Below, piece by piece: positions 44,332-54,011 of a stretch of DNA of 64,000 bases. This DNA is from Streptomyces europaeiscabiei (GTDB taxonomy: Bacteria; Actinomycetota; Actinomycetes; Streptomycetales; Streptomycetaceae), in NCBI RefSeq assembly GCF_036346855.1, contig NZ_CP107841.1:9924001-9988000 (forward strand), written 5' to 3'. A model generated the notes under the pieces. It did not search any database. It was not told where the DNA came from and saw nothing but the letters and a program-made list of their open reading frames with translations. Every line of letters begins with the position of its first letter. Positions within the stretch are counted from its first letter, which is position 1. The position numbers and the translations under genes were made by a program.

Positions 44332-45605
44332 GCACCCTCGCCAACCAACTGGCCGCCGCGGAACGGGAGGAGGTCGCCCGCGCCGTCCGCCTCCTGCTGG
44401 CCCGCCCCCTGCTCACCGAGGCCTCGGACCCGGCCGGCTTCGAGCTGGTACGACGCCGTCGCGAACCGCTGGCCCAGTGGTTCGACTACACCTGCGGCTG
44501 GACCCTGACGGTGGAGCCGCGCCGCGGCTATGCCCGCCTCGCCAAGGTCCGCGCTGACCCGGACGGCTCCCGCCCGGCCCGCAGGGCGCGTTCGGGCCGG
44601 GCCCCGTTCGACCGCCGGCGCTACGTGCTGCTGTGCGTGACCGCGGCCGAGCTGCTGTCGATGCCGATGACGACCATCGCCATGCTCGCCGACCGGGTCG
44701 TCCGGGCCACCGCCGCCGACCGGGCGCTGCCCGCGTTCGACCCGGTCCACCGCGCGGAGCGGATGGCGTTCGTCGACGTCCTGCGGCTGCTGGAGTCGTA
44801 CGACGTACTGCGTGCGGTGGACGGGGCGACCGAGGCGTACGTCGCATCCCCGGAGGCGAAGGTCCTCTACCGCGTGGACACCACGCTGCTGATGCGGCTG
44901 CCCGCGGCACCCGTCGGCGCCTCCCGCCTCGCCGTACCCCCGGACGAGGTGCCCGCGCGGTTCGAGGACCTCCTCGCGGGCCTGGTGCGCGAGCGACGCT
45001 ACGGCGGCACGGTCGTGGGCGACGGAACGACGGACGACGAACACGCCGAGACGGCCGCCACGGACGCCCAGCGCAATCTGAGGCTGCGTCACTCGGTGCT
45101 GCGCCGCCTCTTCGACGACCCCGTCCTGTACCGGGCGGACCTCGCCGACGACGAGCTGGCGTACGTCACCTCCCTGACCGGACGCCAGATCCTGCGCCGC
45201 TCGGTCGAACAGGCCGGCTTCCTCCTGGAGGAACGCGCCGAGGGTTTCCTGCTCGTCGACCCGGACGGGATCGCCACCGACGCCCGTTTCCCCGACGACA
45301 CCTCGACCGCCCGCGTCGCCGCGCTGCTCCTCCTCGAACCACTCTGCGCCGCGCCCGCAGGGCTGCTCCCCGAACAGCTCGCCGAGGCCGGCACGGATCT
45401 GCTGCGCCGCTTCCCGCGCTGGGCCAAGGCCTATCAGTCGGAGGACGGCGCGGCCCGGCTGACCGACGACGCCGTACGCGTCCTGCGTGATGTCGGTCTG
45501 GCCCACCGGACCGGGGGCCGTGTGGTCGCGCGCCCGGCCGCACACCGGTACCGCCTGACGGAGACGACGAGTTCGGTCCCGGAAGCAGAGGGAGACAAGC
45601 AGTGA
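44328..45605 (+). CDS. jetB: Wadjet type II component JetB (TIGR02678 family)
   Basis: The 425-residue protein starts at the ATG of an ATGA overlap with jetA. Recognisable blocks are ANQLAAAEREEVARAVRLLL, FELVRRRREPLAQWFDYTCG, RRYVLLCVTAAELLSMPMTT, HRAERMAFVDVLRLLESYDV and RHSVLRRLFDDPVLYRADL. In Wadjet systems this MukE-like winged-helix subunit bridges kleisin and ATPase. The C-terminus ends with polar residues, and its stop overlaps the GTG of jetC (GTGA). No odd feature was seen. Confidence 0.9.
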   Translation: MSTLANQLAAAEREEVARAVRLLLARPLLTEASDPAGFELVRRRREPLAQWFDYTCGWTLTVEPRRGYARLAKVRADPDGSRPARRARSGRAPFDRRRYVLLCVTAAELLSMPMTTIAMLADRVVRATAADRALPAFDPVHRAERMAFVDVLRLLESYDVLRAVDGATEAYVASPEAKVLYRVDTTLLMRLPAAPVGASRLAVPPDEVPARFEDLLAGLVRERRYGGTVVGDGTTDDEHAETAATDAQRNLRLRHSVLRRLFDDPVLYRADLADDELAYVTSLTGRQILRRSVEQAGFLLEERAEGFLLVDPDGIATDARFPDDTSTARVAALLLLEPLCAAPAGLLPEQLAEAGTDLLRRFPRWAKAYQSEDGAARLTDDAVRVLRDVGLAHRTGGRVVARPAAHRYRLTETTSSVPEAEGDKQ

Positions 45606-48600
45606 GTGTGACGGAGCTTCCGTTCCCGCGGCGGCCGGAGTTCTCCCTCCCCCGGCGGCCGGAGTCCACCGAGCCGGCCGGGACACCGGTGCGGGCGGCG
45701 GACGCATCCGGCAGCCGTTGGCAGCCGCACCGGGCGGGTATCCTCAACGTCTGGCGTTACTACGACGAGACCTTCACCTTCCACCAGGGCCGCCTGCTGC
45801 TGCGCGGCCAGAACGGCTCGGGCAAGTCCAAGGCCCTGGAACTGCTGCTGCCCTTCCTCTTCGACGCCAGCCTCCGCCCCAACCGCCTTTCCACGTTCGG
45901 CGGTTCCGAGCGCACCATGCACTGGAACCTGCTGGGCGAAGGGGCTTCCGGCAAGACCCGCGTCGGGTATGTGTGGATGGAGTTCCGCCGAGTCGCCGAC
46001 GACGGCACCGAGCGCTGGTTCGGCTGCGGGGCGCGTCTGCAGGCGAGCGTCCACACCACAGGGGTGCACGCCGACTACTTCACCACCGGCGCCAGGATCG
46101 CCCACCCCGGCGGTGTGCTCCTGGTCAACGAGGCGGGACAGCCCCTGACCCGGGCCGCCCTCGCCGAAGCCCTGCACGACCGCGGCACCGTGCACGCCTC
46201 GGCCACCGACCATCGCACGGCCGTACGACGTGAACTCTTCGCAGGCATGGGGGAGCAGCGGTACGAGTCGCTGCTGTCCGCGCTGCTCCAGCTGCGCCAG
46301 CCCAAACTGTCCGAACGGCTCGACCCGTCCCTGCTCTCCACCCTCCTGTCCCGCGCCCTTCCGCCCCTGGGCGAGGGCGAGATCGCCGAACTCGCCGAGG
46401 GCTTCGAACGGCTGGACCGCCAGCGGGAACACCTCGGGCGGCTCGACGACGAGGTGGCGGCGGCCGACACGGTCGCCGCCCGGCAGCGCGCCTACGCGCG
46501 ACGGGTCCTGCGCGCCGGTTCGGCCGCGCTGATCTCGGCCACCACCGAGATGGACGGCCTCACCCGCGCCGCCCGGCAGAGCGCCGAGGAGCTCGAGCAG
46601 GCCCTGACACAACGCGAGTCGGCCCGGGTCCTGCGCGAGGATCAGGAGCTGCGCGCACACGCCCTGGAGGAGACCGTCGAGGGCCTGCGGGAGAGCGACG
46701 CCTACCAGCAGGGTGAGGAGCTGGACCGGCTCCGCCGCCGCACCCGAGAAGGGGCAGCCGCCGCCGGACGACTGCGCACCACCGCCCAGGCCGCCCGGGC
46801 GACGGCGGAGGAGGACCGCAGACACGCCGACGAGGCGGCGGGCCGCGCCCGCACCCTCGAAGAGCACGCGCGCGAGGCCGCCGAGGAAGCACGCCGGTCG
46901 GCCCGGTCGGCGGGCCTGGAGTCCATCCACCACGAGGCGAACACGATCCTGCGCGCGGACCCCTCGGTGCCCCTCCCCGACGGCACACGGCGTGCGGTGG
47001 GCGCCGGCCGGCCCGAGGAATCCGGCGCCGCGCCGACGGGCGAGAACGGGGCCCGGCAGGCCCGTCGGCTGCTGCGGGGCGCGGTCACCGCCCGACGGCA
47101 GCAGGTCGCCCTCATCACGGAGGCGATGGACGACCACGGTCGCGCGGTACGCGACCGGGGCGCCGCCGAGAACCTTTTGGACGAGGCCCGTGCCCGGTTC
47201 GCGGAGACGATCGCCCGGCGGGACGAGGCGTCCGGAGCCTGGGACGACGCCCTCGCCGCACAGGCGGAACGGCTGCTCGCCTGGGCCGGGGGCTGCACGG
47301 AACTGCGTATCGCCGACCCCGGGGAACTGGCGGCGAGAGCGGCGACCGAGGCCGAGGTGACGGCCCTGGCCGAAGCCGCCGCCCGCCCGCTGGAACTGGA
47401 GATCGCCACCGCGGAGGGCACCGCCCGAGCGGCGCGTCAGGGCCTGTGGGACGAGCGGAGCCGGCTCGTGGAGGAGGTGCGGCGGCTCAGCGGCCGGACC
47501 GATCTGCCGCCCGCGCCCCCGTCCACCCGCACCACCGTCCGCACGGCGACGGCGGGAGCACCCCTGTGGCGGCTGATCGCCTTCCGCGAAGGCGTCCCGC
47601 TCCCCGTCCAGGCCGGGGTGGAGGCCGCACTGGAGGCGTCGGGCCTCCTGGACGCGTGGGTCAGCCCCTACGACGGCATCACACTGCCGGGTCACGACAC
47701 CCGTGCCGAGGCCGCGCTGGCCGTGGCCGCCCCGGGGCCCAGCCTGCTGGAGGTGCTGCGGCCCGAGGAGGACATCCCCGTCCCGGTCGACACCGTGACC
47801 CGCCTCCTGGCCGGTGTCGCGTACGGCACGGGTCTGCCCGAGGGCCACTCCGCGGCCGTGTCGGCCGACGGTGCCTGGCGTCTCGCCCTCGCCACCGGGT
47901 CATGGAACAAGCCCGAACCGGCCCACATCGGCGCCCTCGCCCGACAGCGGGCCCGGCAGCGCAGGATGGGAGAACTGACCGACCGCATCGGAGGAACGAA
48001 CGCCTCCCTCGCCGCGCTGGACGACCGGTTGCGCGACCTCGCCGCCCGCCGCGCCCGGCTGGACGCCGACCGTGAGGCCCGCCCCGACCACCGGGAACTC
48101 GACGCACTGCGGCGCGACCGGGACCGGGCCGAGGAGGCAGTGGCCGCCCGGGACGACGCCGTACGCGACGCCGCCGGACATCTGGCGCGGTGCGAGGGCG
48201 AGGTGGCGGGCGCCCTGCGCACGCTCGGCCGCCGGGCCGCGGAACACCAACTGCCCACCGACCGTGGCCGGTTGCGTGAACTGACCGCCGACATCGACAG
48301 GTTCCGGGACACCGCCGACAGCTGGGTGGACGCCCGCCTCACCGCGACCGCCGCGGCCGACCGGAACCACCGGACGGCCGCGCAGGCGGAGCGTTCGCGC
48401 CGGGCGGCCGAAGAACAGGCCGGGGACGCGGCCGCCGCCGAAGCGGAGGCGGCGGGTCTGAGGGCACGTCTGGAGGCGGTGGAGGCCACCGTCGGCGAAG
48501 ACTACCGGCAGATCGTCGCGCGCGTCACCGAGGCACGCGACGACTTGCGCCGCTGCAGGGAGGCGGCCGCCCGGGCGGCCGATCTCCTGCTCCGCCTGGA

Positions 48601-49780
48601 AGGGCGTATCGGCGGGCTGCGGGCCACCAGCGGACAGGACGCCGAACGACGGGAGCAGGCCGTCCTGGTCCGGGACCGCGCGGCGCAGCGGTTCCGGCAC
48701 CTGTGTCTGGTCGGGCTGGCCGAGGACGCCGGCAACGCACCGGAACCCGACGCCGGGGACGGCGCCAAGGCCACCCTGGAGGCCGCCCGCGCCGTCGCGG
48801 CGAACTGGCCCGGGATCCCGCACGCCCCACGCAACCTGGGCGACGCCGCGACCCGTCTCTCGGAAGCGGTCCACGAGGCCCGTCGGCGCCTCGGCGCCCG
48901 CGCCGACCTGGACCTGGAACCCGACGACGACGTCCAACTCTTCACCGCCACCCTGGACGGTGTACGCGTGGGGGCGACGGGCCTGCTCACCACGCTCACC
49001 CAGGAACGGGACCGCAGCCGCGACGACATCACCACCGGCGAGCGGCGCCTCTTCGACCAGATCCTCACCGGCGACATCCGTCGGCACCTCGCGGTCCGCA
49101 TCCGTCAGGCCGGTGAACTCGTCGACCGCATGAACGGGCACCTGGAGCGGGTCCGTACCGCCTCCAACGTAGCCGTCCAACTCGTCTGGGACGTCCGTCC
49201 GGATCTTCCGGACAGCACCCGCACCGCCCGGCAGTTGCTGCTGAAGGACCCCGGCCGGATCACCGAGACCGACCGGGAGGCCCTGCACGCCTTCTTCCGC
49301 GCCCGTGTCGGGGAGGCCAAGGGCAGCGACACGGCCGCGAGCTGGGAGGAACAGCTCGGCGAGGTGCTCGACTACACCGCCTGGCACCGCTTCACCGTCC
49401 GCCTCGACCGGGCGAACGGCACCGGCTGGCAGCCGCTGACGAAGAAGCTGCACGGCGCGCTCTCCGGCGGGGAGAAGGCCATTGCCCTGCACCTGCCGCT
49501 GTTCGCCGCTGTCGCCGCCCACTATGAGGCGGTGCCCCTGGCACCCCGGCCGATCCTGCTGGACGAGGTCTTCGTCGGTGTCGACACCGTCAACCGCGGA
49601 CAGGTCTTCGCCCTGCTCACCGCGCTCGACCTGGACCTCATGGTCACCTCCGACCACGAGTGGTGCACCTACGGCGAGCTGCCCGGAATCGCCGTCCACC
49701 AACTCCTCACCGACGGGCGCGACGACGCGGTCACCAGCGCCCGCTTCGTGTGGAACGGAACGGACCTGGAGGCCGGATGA
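45602..49780 (+). CDS. jetC: Wadjet type II SMC-like ATPase JetC (TIGR02680 family)
   Basis: The 1392-residue protein has an ABC-type SMC head split by long coiled coils. Walker A GQNGSGKS is at residues 69-76, coiled-coil arms occur around 320-510 and 790-1020, the signature LSGGEKAI is near 1287 and Walker B PRPILLDEVFVGVD near 1317. Wadjet ATPases act as loop-extruding motors that recognise small circular DNA. GTG at 45602 overlaps the jetB stop and the 3' end overlaps jetD by ATGA, so subunits are made in linked amounts. The open frame is complete. Confidence 0.93.
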   Translation: MSVTELPFPRRPEFSLPRRPESTEPAGTPVRAADASGSRWQPHRAGILNVWRYYDETFTFHQGRLLLRGQNGSGKSKALELLLPFLFDASLRPNRLSTFGGSERTMHWNLLGEGASGKTRVGYVWMEFRRVADDGTERWFGCGARLQASVHTTGVHADYFTTGARIAHPGGVLLVNEAGQPLTRAALAEALHDRGTVHASATDHRTAVRRELFAGMGEQRYESLLSALLQLRQPKLSERLDPSLLSTLLSRALPPLGEGEIAELAEGFERLDRQREHLGRLDDEVAAADTVAARQRAYARRVLRAGSAALISATTEMDGLTRAARQSAEELEQALTQRESARVLREDQELRAHALEETVEGLRESDAYQQGEELDRLRRRTREGAAAAGRLRTTAQAARATAEEDRRHADEAAGRARTLEEHAREAAEEARRSARSAGLESIHHEANTILRADPSVPLPDGTRRAVGAGRPEESGAAPTGENGARQARRLLRGAVTARRQQVALITEAMDDHGRAVRDRGAAENLLDEARARFAETIARRDEASGAWDDALAAQAERLLAWAGGCTELRIADPGELAARAATEAEVTALAEAAARPLELEIATAEGTARAARQGLWDERSRLVEEVRRLSGRTDLPPAPPSTRTTVRTATAGAPLWRLIAFREGVPLPVQAGVEAALEASGLLDAWVSPYDGITLPGHDTRAEAALAVAAPGPSLLEVLRPEEDIPVPVDTVTRLLAGVAYGTGLPEGHSAAVSADGAWRLALATGSWNKPEPAHIGALARQRARQRRMGELTDRIGGTNASLAALDDRLRDLAARRARLDADREARPDHRELDALRRDRDRAEEAVAARDDAVRDAAGHLARCEGEVAGALRTLGRRAAEHQLPTDRGRLRELTADIDRFRDTADSWVDARLTATAAADRNHRTAAQAERSRRAAEEQAGDAAAAEAEAAGLRARLEAVEATVGEDYRQIVARVTEARDDLRRCREAAARAADLLLRLEGRIGGLRATSGQDAERREQAVLVRDRAAQRFRHLCLVGLAEDAGNAPEPDAGDGAKATLEAARAVAANWPGIPHAPRNLGDAATRLSEAVHEARRRLGARADLDLEPDDDVQLFTATLDGVRVGATGLLTTLTQERDRSRDDITTGERRLFDQILTGDIRRHLAVRIRQAGELVDRMNGHLERVRTASNVAVQLVWDVRPDLPDSTRTARQLLLKDPGRITETDREALHAFFRARVGEAKGSDTAASWEEQLGEVLDYTAWHRFTVRLDRANGTGWQPLTKKLHGALSGGEKAIALHLPLFAAVAAHYEAVPLAPRPILLDEVFVGVDTVNRGQVFALLTALDLDLMVTSDHEWCTYGELPGIAVHQLLTDGRDDAVTSARFVWNGTDLEAG

Positions 49781-51195
49781 CCCCACGCGAACCGGCCCCA
49801 CGCGAACTGGCCCCACGCGAACTGGCCCCACGCGAACTGGCCCCACGCGAACTGGCCCCACGCGAACTGGCCCCGGGGGAACTGGCCCCACGCGAACCGG
49901 CCCCACGCGAACCGGCCCCACGCGAACCGGCCCCGGGCGAACGCACCCTGCGCGAACCGGCCCCGGGCGAACGCACCCTGCGCCGCCCGGAACTCCGCCC
50001 GCTCTGGCACACGGTGCACAGTCGCCTCTCCTCAGGCCGCCCCGTCACCCGGGTGCGTCTCGGCCCGCTCGACGACGCCCAGCGCGAGGCCCTCGCCGAT
50101 CTGCTCGGCCTGGACCGGCTGCCGGACCCCCGCCCCTCCGTCGCCCTGGCCCGTCTGGAGGAGGCCGTCACCGAACTGTGGGGCCGCACGGTACGCGAGA
50201 CCGTCACCGCGCTCGTCGGCCCCCTCGACGACCGCGCGGGCGAACGACGCCGCCAGGAAGGCGAACGGGCCGAGCTGTGGGCCTGGTTGGACGGTCACGC
50301 CGTCGTGCGGGCCCAGCCCGCGCTCGCCGACTGGGCCGCCTCGTGCCGAGCCGCCGGCCTGGTCGGCGGCTCACCGGAACGCACCCGGTCCCTGCTGACC
50401 GACGCACTGACCGTGCTCGCGGCGCTGCCCGCCGAGGCGGAGCCACTGCCCGTGTTCGCGGCCCGGGTCCTGAGAGGCGACTCCCACGCCCTCGACGACG
50501 GCACCCGTCTGTCCGCCCTCGTCCTGCGGGCGCTGGCGGCCCTCCATGACGGCGTGCCGCCGCAGTCCGCGGCGGACCGGCGCGCCCTGTGGGCGCGCGC
50601 GGGCGTCGCCGACGACGACCTGTCCGCCACCGTTCTCGTCGGGGGACTGCGTCCCTCCGGCGACGGCCCGCTCGCCCGTGTGGCCCGCGTCTGCGCCGAG
50701 GCCGGGCAGGGCGCCGCCCTGACCCTCGCCCAGCTGCGGGCCCCGGGCGAGTTCACCCTCGCCGCGGATCCCGCGCCCGTCGTCCACGCGGTGGAGAACC
50801 CCAGCATCCTGGCCCTCGCCGTACGCCGCTTCGGCCCGGCCTGTCCGCCGCTCGTGTGCACGTCGGGCTGGCCCAACAGCGCGGCCGTCCACCTTCTCCG
50901 TCTCCTCGCGGACCGCGGCGCGGCCCTCCGCTACCACGGTGACTTCGACGGCGAAGGCATCCGTATCGCCGCGTATCTCCTGGACAAGACACCGGCCCGG
51001 CCCTGGCGCATGGCGGCGGAGGACTACCGCACCGCGGTCGCCCGCACCCCGCACGGCCCGCGGCCGGGCCGCCTCACCGCGGCGCCCTGGGACCCCGAGC
51101 TGACCCCCGCCATCCTCGACCACGGCACCGCCGTGGTCGAGGAACTGATGGCCGACGTCCTGCTGGCGGACCTCGCCGCGACGGTGCGGGCCTGA
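49777..51195 (+). CDS. jetD: Wadjet type II TOPRIM nuclease JetD (TIGR02679/DUF2399 family)
   Basis: The 472-residue protein starts at the ATG of an ATGA overlap with jetC. After a repetitive N-terminus (residues 2-71) the family region begins at LRPLWHTVHSRLSSGRPVTR. The TOPRIM centre shows the Glu in VVHAVENPSIL (about 340) and Asp-x-Asp in YHGDFDGEGIRIA (about 389-391), followed by a C-terminal VEELMADVLLADL helix. In Wadjet systems this subunit cleaves the DNA held by the SMC motor. Catalytic residues look intact, so the operon is probably functional. Confidence 0.92.
   Translation: MTPREPAPRELAPRELAPRELAPRELAPRELAPGELAPREPAPREPAPREPAPGERTLREPAPGERTLRRPELRPLWHTVHSRLSSGRPVTRVRLGPLDDAQREALADLLGLDRLPDPRPSVALARLEEAVTELWGRTVRETVTALVGPLDDRAGERRRQEGERAELWAWLDGHAVVRAQPALADWAASCRAAGLVGGSPERTRSLLTDALTVLAALPAEAEPLPVFAARVLRGDSHALDDGTRLSALVLRALAALHDGVPPQSAADRRALWARAGVADDDLSATVLVGGLRPSGDGPLARVARVCAEAGQGAALTLAQLRAPGEFTLAADPAPVVHAVENPSILALAVRRFGPACPPLVCTSGWPNSAAVHLLRLLADRGAALRYHGDFDGEGIRIAAYLLDKTPARPWRMAAEDYRTAVARTPHGPRPGRLTAAPWDPELTPAILDHGTAVVEELMADVLLADLAATVRA
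49780..49989 (+). repeat. 15-bp minisatellite coding for 14 pentapeptides in JetD
   Basis: Fourteen head-to-tail 15-bp units code for five-residue repeats of the type APREL/APREP/APGER, directly after the jetD start codon. The first seven units are nearly identical in DNA; later ones have drifted. The unit length is a multiple of three, so copy-number change would alter protein length without a frameshift. Confidence 0.95.
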
Positions 51196-51255
51196 GCCCG
51201 GCGGCCTCGCCGCCCGCGGTGACGGCGAGCCGCTCGTGGCCGCGGGCACGACACG

Positions 51256-51372
51256 GCCCGTGCCGAGTTCAATCGAGGCGGCGAGCATCCTGCCCATCGC
51301 GGCCACCACCGACGGCTCCATCCGGTAGTGGACCCAGGTGCCTCGCCTCTCGGAGGTCGGCAGGCCGGCCCC
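51256..51372 (-). pseudogene. ArsR-family regulator C-terminal fragment
   Basis: On the minus strand AGLPTSERRGTWVHYRMEPS then VVAAMGRMLAA matches the wing and last helix of ArsR-type repressors. The upstream HTH is not in frame and looks decayed (a stretch reading LSRRP in another frame). It lies between jetD and the transporter gene, with the rest of 51196-51513 showing no gene. Confidence 0.5.
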
Positions 51373-51513
51373 CGGCCCGCCCGGCACCGCGACCTCGGCG
51401 ACGGCGTGGGCGGCGTGACAGGGTGGCCTCGCCCGGGGGCCACTGCCGTCCGCGGACACACGGTTGCCGGATTTCGGCCACCGGCGGTCGCGTCGGGCGC
51501 CGCCGTCGGCCGG

Positions 51514-53469
51514 TCAGCCCACGTGTACCCGGGGGCGTCGGGCCCGGTTCCGTTCGGCCTCGCGCAGGACCTCTCGGGTGACGGGGGCGACCTCGCCCTG
51601 GCCGAAGAGGAAGAAGCGGAGGAAGTTGGCGAAGGGGCCGCCCTCCGTCCACTCGAAGTAGATGTGCGGTATGGCGCCGGTCGTGTCACGGACGTGCAGG
51701 AGCAGGGCGGCCAGGGCGTTGGGGATCGAGGAGGACTCCAGCGTCAGCACGCGGTAGCGGCCGTGCATCACCTCGCCCCGGACCGCCAGGCCCGCCTCGA
51801 ACTCCGACGGGTCCGTGACCGTCACCTCCACGAAGACGAAGTCCTCGGCCGTGGGGACGTCGTTGTCGTGGCGGATCTGCTCGATCTTCTCGCGGTACTC
51901 GGTGAGGTCGCGGTTGTCCGGCTCGTTGGCGATGAAGCGGATCCTGCGGTGCGCGATGTCCCGTACGAAACGTTCCGCCATGTCGTCCAACTGCACACTG
52001 GTCACGCGGAGTTCGAAGGCGCGGGCCAGGCGGGAGAGGAGGGAGACGAGGATGATGCCGGCGATGAAGCAGGCGCCGATCTTCACACCGTCGGGGCGTT
52101 CGACGACGTTCAGGACGGTGGTGTAGAGGAAGACCGCCGAGATGACGCCGAAGGCGATGGTCCGGTTGCGCTGGCCGGCCTTGCGGGCGGCGATCGTCAC
52201 CGCGATCGCCGCCGAGCTGATCAGGACCAGGACACCGGTCGCGTAGGCGCCGCCCTGGGCGTCCACGTCCGCGTCGAAGATCCAGGTGACCAGGAAAGCG
52301 ACCAGGGTGAAGACGATGACCATCGGGCGGACCGCGCGCGCCCAGTGCGGCGCCATGCCGTACCGGGGGAGGTAGCGCGGCATCAGGTTCAGCAGACCGG
52401 CCATGGCGGAGGCGCCCGCGAACCAGAGGATGGCGATGGTGGAGACGTCGTAGACCGTGCCGAAGGCGTTCCCCAGGTAGTCGTGCGCCAGATACGCCAG
52501 GGCGCGCCCGTTGGCGTCGCCGCCCGGCTCGAACTCCTTCTCAGGGATGAGGAGCGTGGTGATGAAGCTCGTGCAGACCAGGAAGACGCTCATGATCACG
52601 GCGGCCGCCGTCAGGAGCTTCTTCGTGTCCCGGATGCGGCCCTTCGGATTATCCTCCGTGTCGCCCGGCTCGCCCTGTACGTGCGGCATGACCGCCACAC
52701 CGGTCTCGAAGCCGGAGAGGCCGAGCGCGAGCTTGGGGAAGACGATCAGGGCCACGCCGATCATGACGAAGACATTGCCGTGCTCGGCGGTCAGGGCGGT
52801 CGACCAGTCGGTGACGACATGGCCTTCGGTGACGACGTGCCACAGGCCGGTCACCACGACCACGACGTTCAGCGCCAGATAGAGCGCCACCAGCGCCACC
52901 GCCACGCCGATGGCCTCCAGGAAGCCTTTGAGGAACACCGCCCCCAGCAGGGCGATGAGGATGAGCGTGATCAGAACCTGCTTGTCGTGCAGGACGTCGG
53001 TGAGGTGGGGGTTCTCGATCAGGTGGGTCGAGGCGTCCGCGGCCGAGAGGGTGATCGTGATGAGGAAGTCGGTCGCCGCGAAGCCCAGCAGGGTCAGGAC
53101 GAAGAGCTTGCCCTTCCAGAACGTCAGCAGGCGCTCCAGCATCGCGATCGACCCCTCGCCCCGGGGGCTCTCCTCGGCCACGCGACGGTAGACGGGGAGC
53201 GCGCCGGCGAGGGTGACGATCACGAGGACGACGGTCGCCACGGGGGAGAGGAGACCGGCGGCGAGAGCGGCGATGCCCGGCTGGTAACCGAGGGTGGAGA
53301 AGTAGTCGACGCCTGTCAGGCACATCACCCGCCACCAGGGGCGACCCTGGTGCGCGGGCTCCGGCTCGGCGTGCGGCCCGGTGTGTCCGCCGCCCTTGCC
53401 CATGTCGGACAGACCCTCCAGCATCCACGCCCGCAGGCGGCTGGTACGGGTGCCCTCCGTGGTGGCCAT
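51514..53469 (-). CDS. APC-superfamily transporter, KimA/KUP-like (probable potassium uptake)
   Basis: The 651-residue protein has about 12 membrane segments starting with [20 protein letters not shown]. It contains the intact [20 protein letters not shown] loop and a C-terminal cytoplasmic domain of about 150 residues (from about [17 protein letters not shown]). The [12 protein letters not shown] and [10 protein letters not shown] signatures resemble B. subtilis KimA-type K+ importers, and the neighbouring kdp operon supports potassium. An amino acid permease is the alternative. AGGAG precedes the ATG at 53469. It is divergent from kdp and shares its regulatory region. Confidence 0.78.
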   Translation of the reverse strand: MATTEGTRTSRLRAWMLEGLSDMGKGGGHTGPHAEPEPAHQGRPWWRVMCLTGVDYFSTLGYQPGIAALAAGLLSPVATVVLVIVTLAGALPVYRRVAEESPRGEGSIAMLERLLTFWKGKLFVLTLLGFAATDFLITITLSAADASTHLIENPHLTDVLHDKQVLITLILIALLGAVFLKGFLEAIGVAVALVALYLALNVVVVVTGLWHVVTEGHVVTDWSTALTAEHGNVFVMIGVALIVFPKLALGLSGFETGVAVMPHVQGEPGDTEDNPKGRIRDTKKLLTAAAVIMSVFLVCTSFITTLLIPEKEFEPGGDANGRALAYLAHDYLGNAFGTVYDVSTIAILWFAGASAMAGLLNLMPRYLPRYGMAPHWARAVRPMVIVFTLVAFLVTWIFDADVDAQGGAYATGVLVLISSAAIAVTIAARKAGQRNRTIAFGVISAVFLYTTVLNVVERPDGVKIGACFIAGIILVSLLSRLARAFELRVTSVQLDDMAERFVRDIAHRRIRFIANEPDNRDLTEYREKIEQIRHDNDVPTAEDFVFVEVTVTDPSEFEAGLAVRGEVMHGRYRVLTLESSSIPNALAALLLHVRDTTGAIPHIYFEWTEGGPFANFLRFFLFGQGEVAPVTREVLREAERNRARRPRVHVG

Positions 53470-53577
53470 GAACGCTCCTGACGTGCGGTGATACGAACGT
53501 TTCCGGCCATCGCAAGACCGCCGCATCAGCGTAGGCAACGAGTGATGCCCAGGCCATGGGGAACTGAACCGGGCGGC

Positions 53578-53845
53578 GTCAAGACCGCGTTAAGGTCTGC
53601 GCCGACGTCGCGCCCGCGCCCGAGGCGCCGCCCCGGTTCGGTCGCGTGCCCGCCACTGATGCGCCGCCCCGGTTCGGTCGCGTGCCCGCCACTGATGCGT
53701 CGGCCCGGTTCGGTCGCGCGCCCGCCGGCCCGATCCGGTGCCCCGTATCCAGCCCGCCCTGGCCACTCGCTTTTCCGGGGCGCGGGCGGCGGCGCGTCAG
53801 AGGTCCGTCAAGGGTGTCGGCATCGCCGTCAGGGACGTGTCAAGG
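53578..53845. promoter_or_regulatory. array of GTCAAGG-like heptamers between divergent potassium-transport genes
   Basis: Direct heptamers occur at 53578 (GTCAAGA) and 53589 (GTTAAGG), 11 nt apart. A second group lies at 53796 (GTCAGAG), 53807 (GTCAAGG), 53816 (GTCGGCA), 53828 (GTCAGGG) and 53839 (GTCAAGG), mostly 11 nt apart. Such helical phasing is characteristic of OmpR/PhoB-family sites. KdpE is of that family, so KdpE control of kdp and perhaps of the divergent transporter is inferred. kdpDE is not in the window. Confidence 0.5.
53625..53726. repeat. 36-bp tandem repeat, two perfect copies plus a degenerate third
   Basis: Copies at 53625-53660 and 53661-53696 are identical; 53697-53726 is a shortened, diverged copy. 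It lies in the middle of the divergent region between the KimA-like gene and kdp, with no spacers, so it is a minisatellite. It lengthens the distance between the two promoters. Confidence 0.85.
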
Positions 53846-53927
53846 CCGACCGATTCCGGCCGGCAAGGAGGTTTGCTCCAGTCGTCCGACTCATTTTTCG
53901 AACCTCTTCAAGCTCTAGGAGTTCGCG

Positions 53928-54011
53928 ATGGCCGATGTGGCCCTCGTCGTCGTCACGGTCGCGGTGTTCGCGCTGGTGGCTCTGGTCGCCAAGGGGGTGA
54001 CCCGGCTGTGA
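53928..54011 (+). CDS. 27-residue membrane peptide preceding kdpF
   Basis: ATG at 53928 follows AGGAG by 6 nt and encodes a 27-residue peptide with one hydrophobic helix ([20 protein letters not shown]) and a basic end. Its stop overlaps the kdpF GTG by four bases (GTGA). The clear ribosome binding site, overlap and single-helix pattern argue that it is translated. It may be a second KdpF-like stabiliser or a leader peptide. Confidence 0.7.
   Translation: MADVALVVVTVAVFALVALVAKGVTRL

Noticed and set aside
49660..49776. Longer JetD start inside jetC
   Set aside because: The frame is open upstream, but the ATG at 49777 overlaps the jetC stop exactly as the other jet genes do, and the upstream part is coding in the jetC frame.
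53625..53726. Possible CRISPR array
   Set aside because: The 36-bp units abut with no spacers; it is a short minisatellite.
53846..53927. c-di-AMP (ydaO-type) riboswitch before the potassium genes
   Set aside because: It was looked for because such riboswitches control K+ transporters, but no long conserved fold or GGNC-type core could be supported in the available leader.
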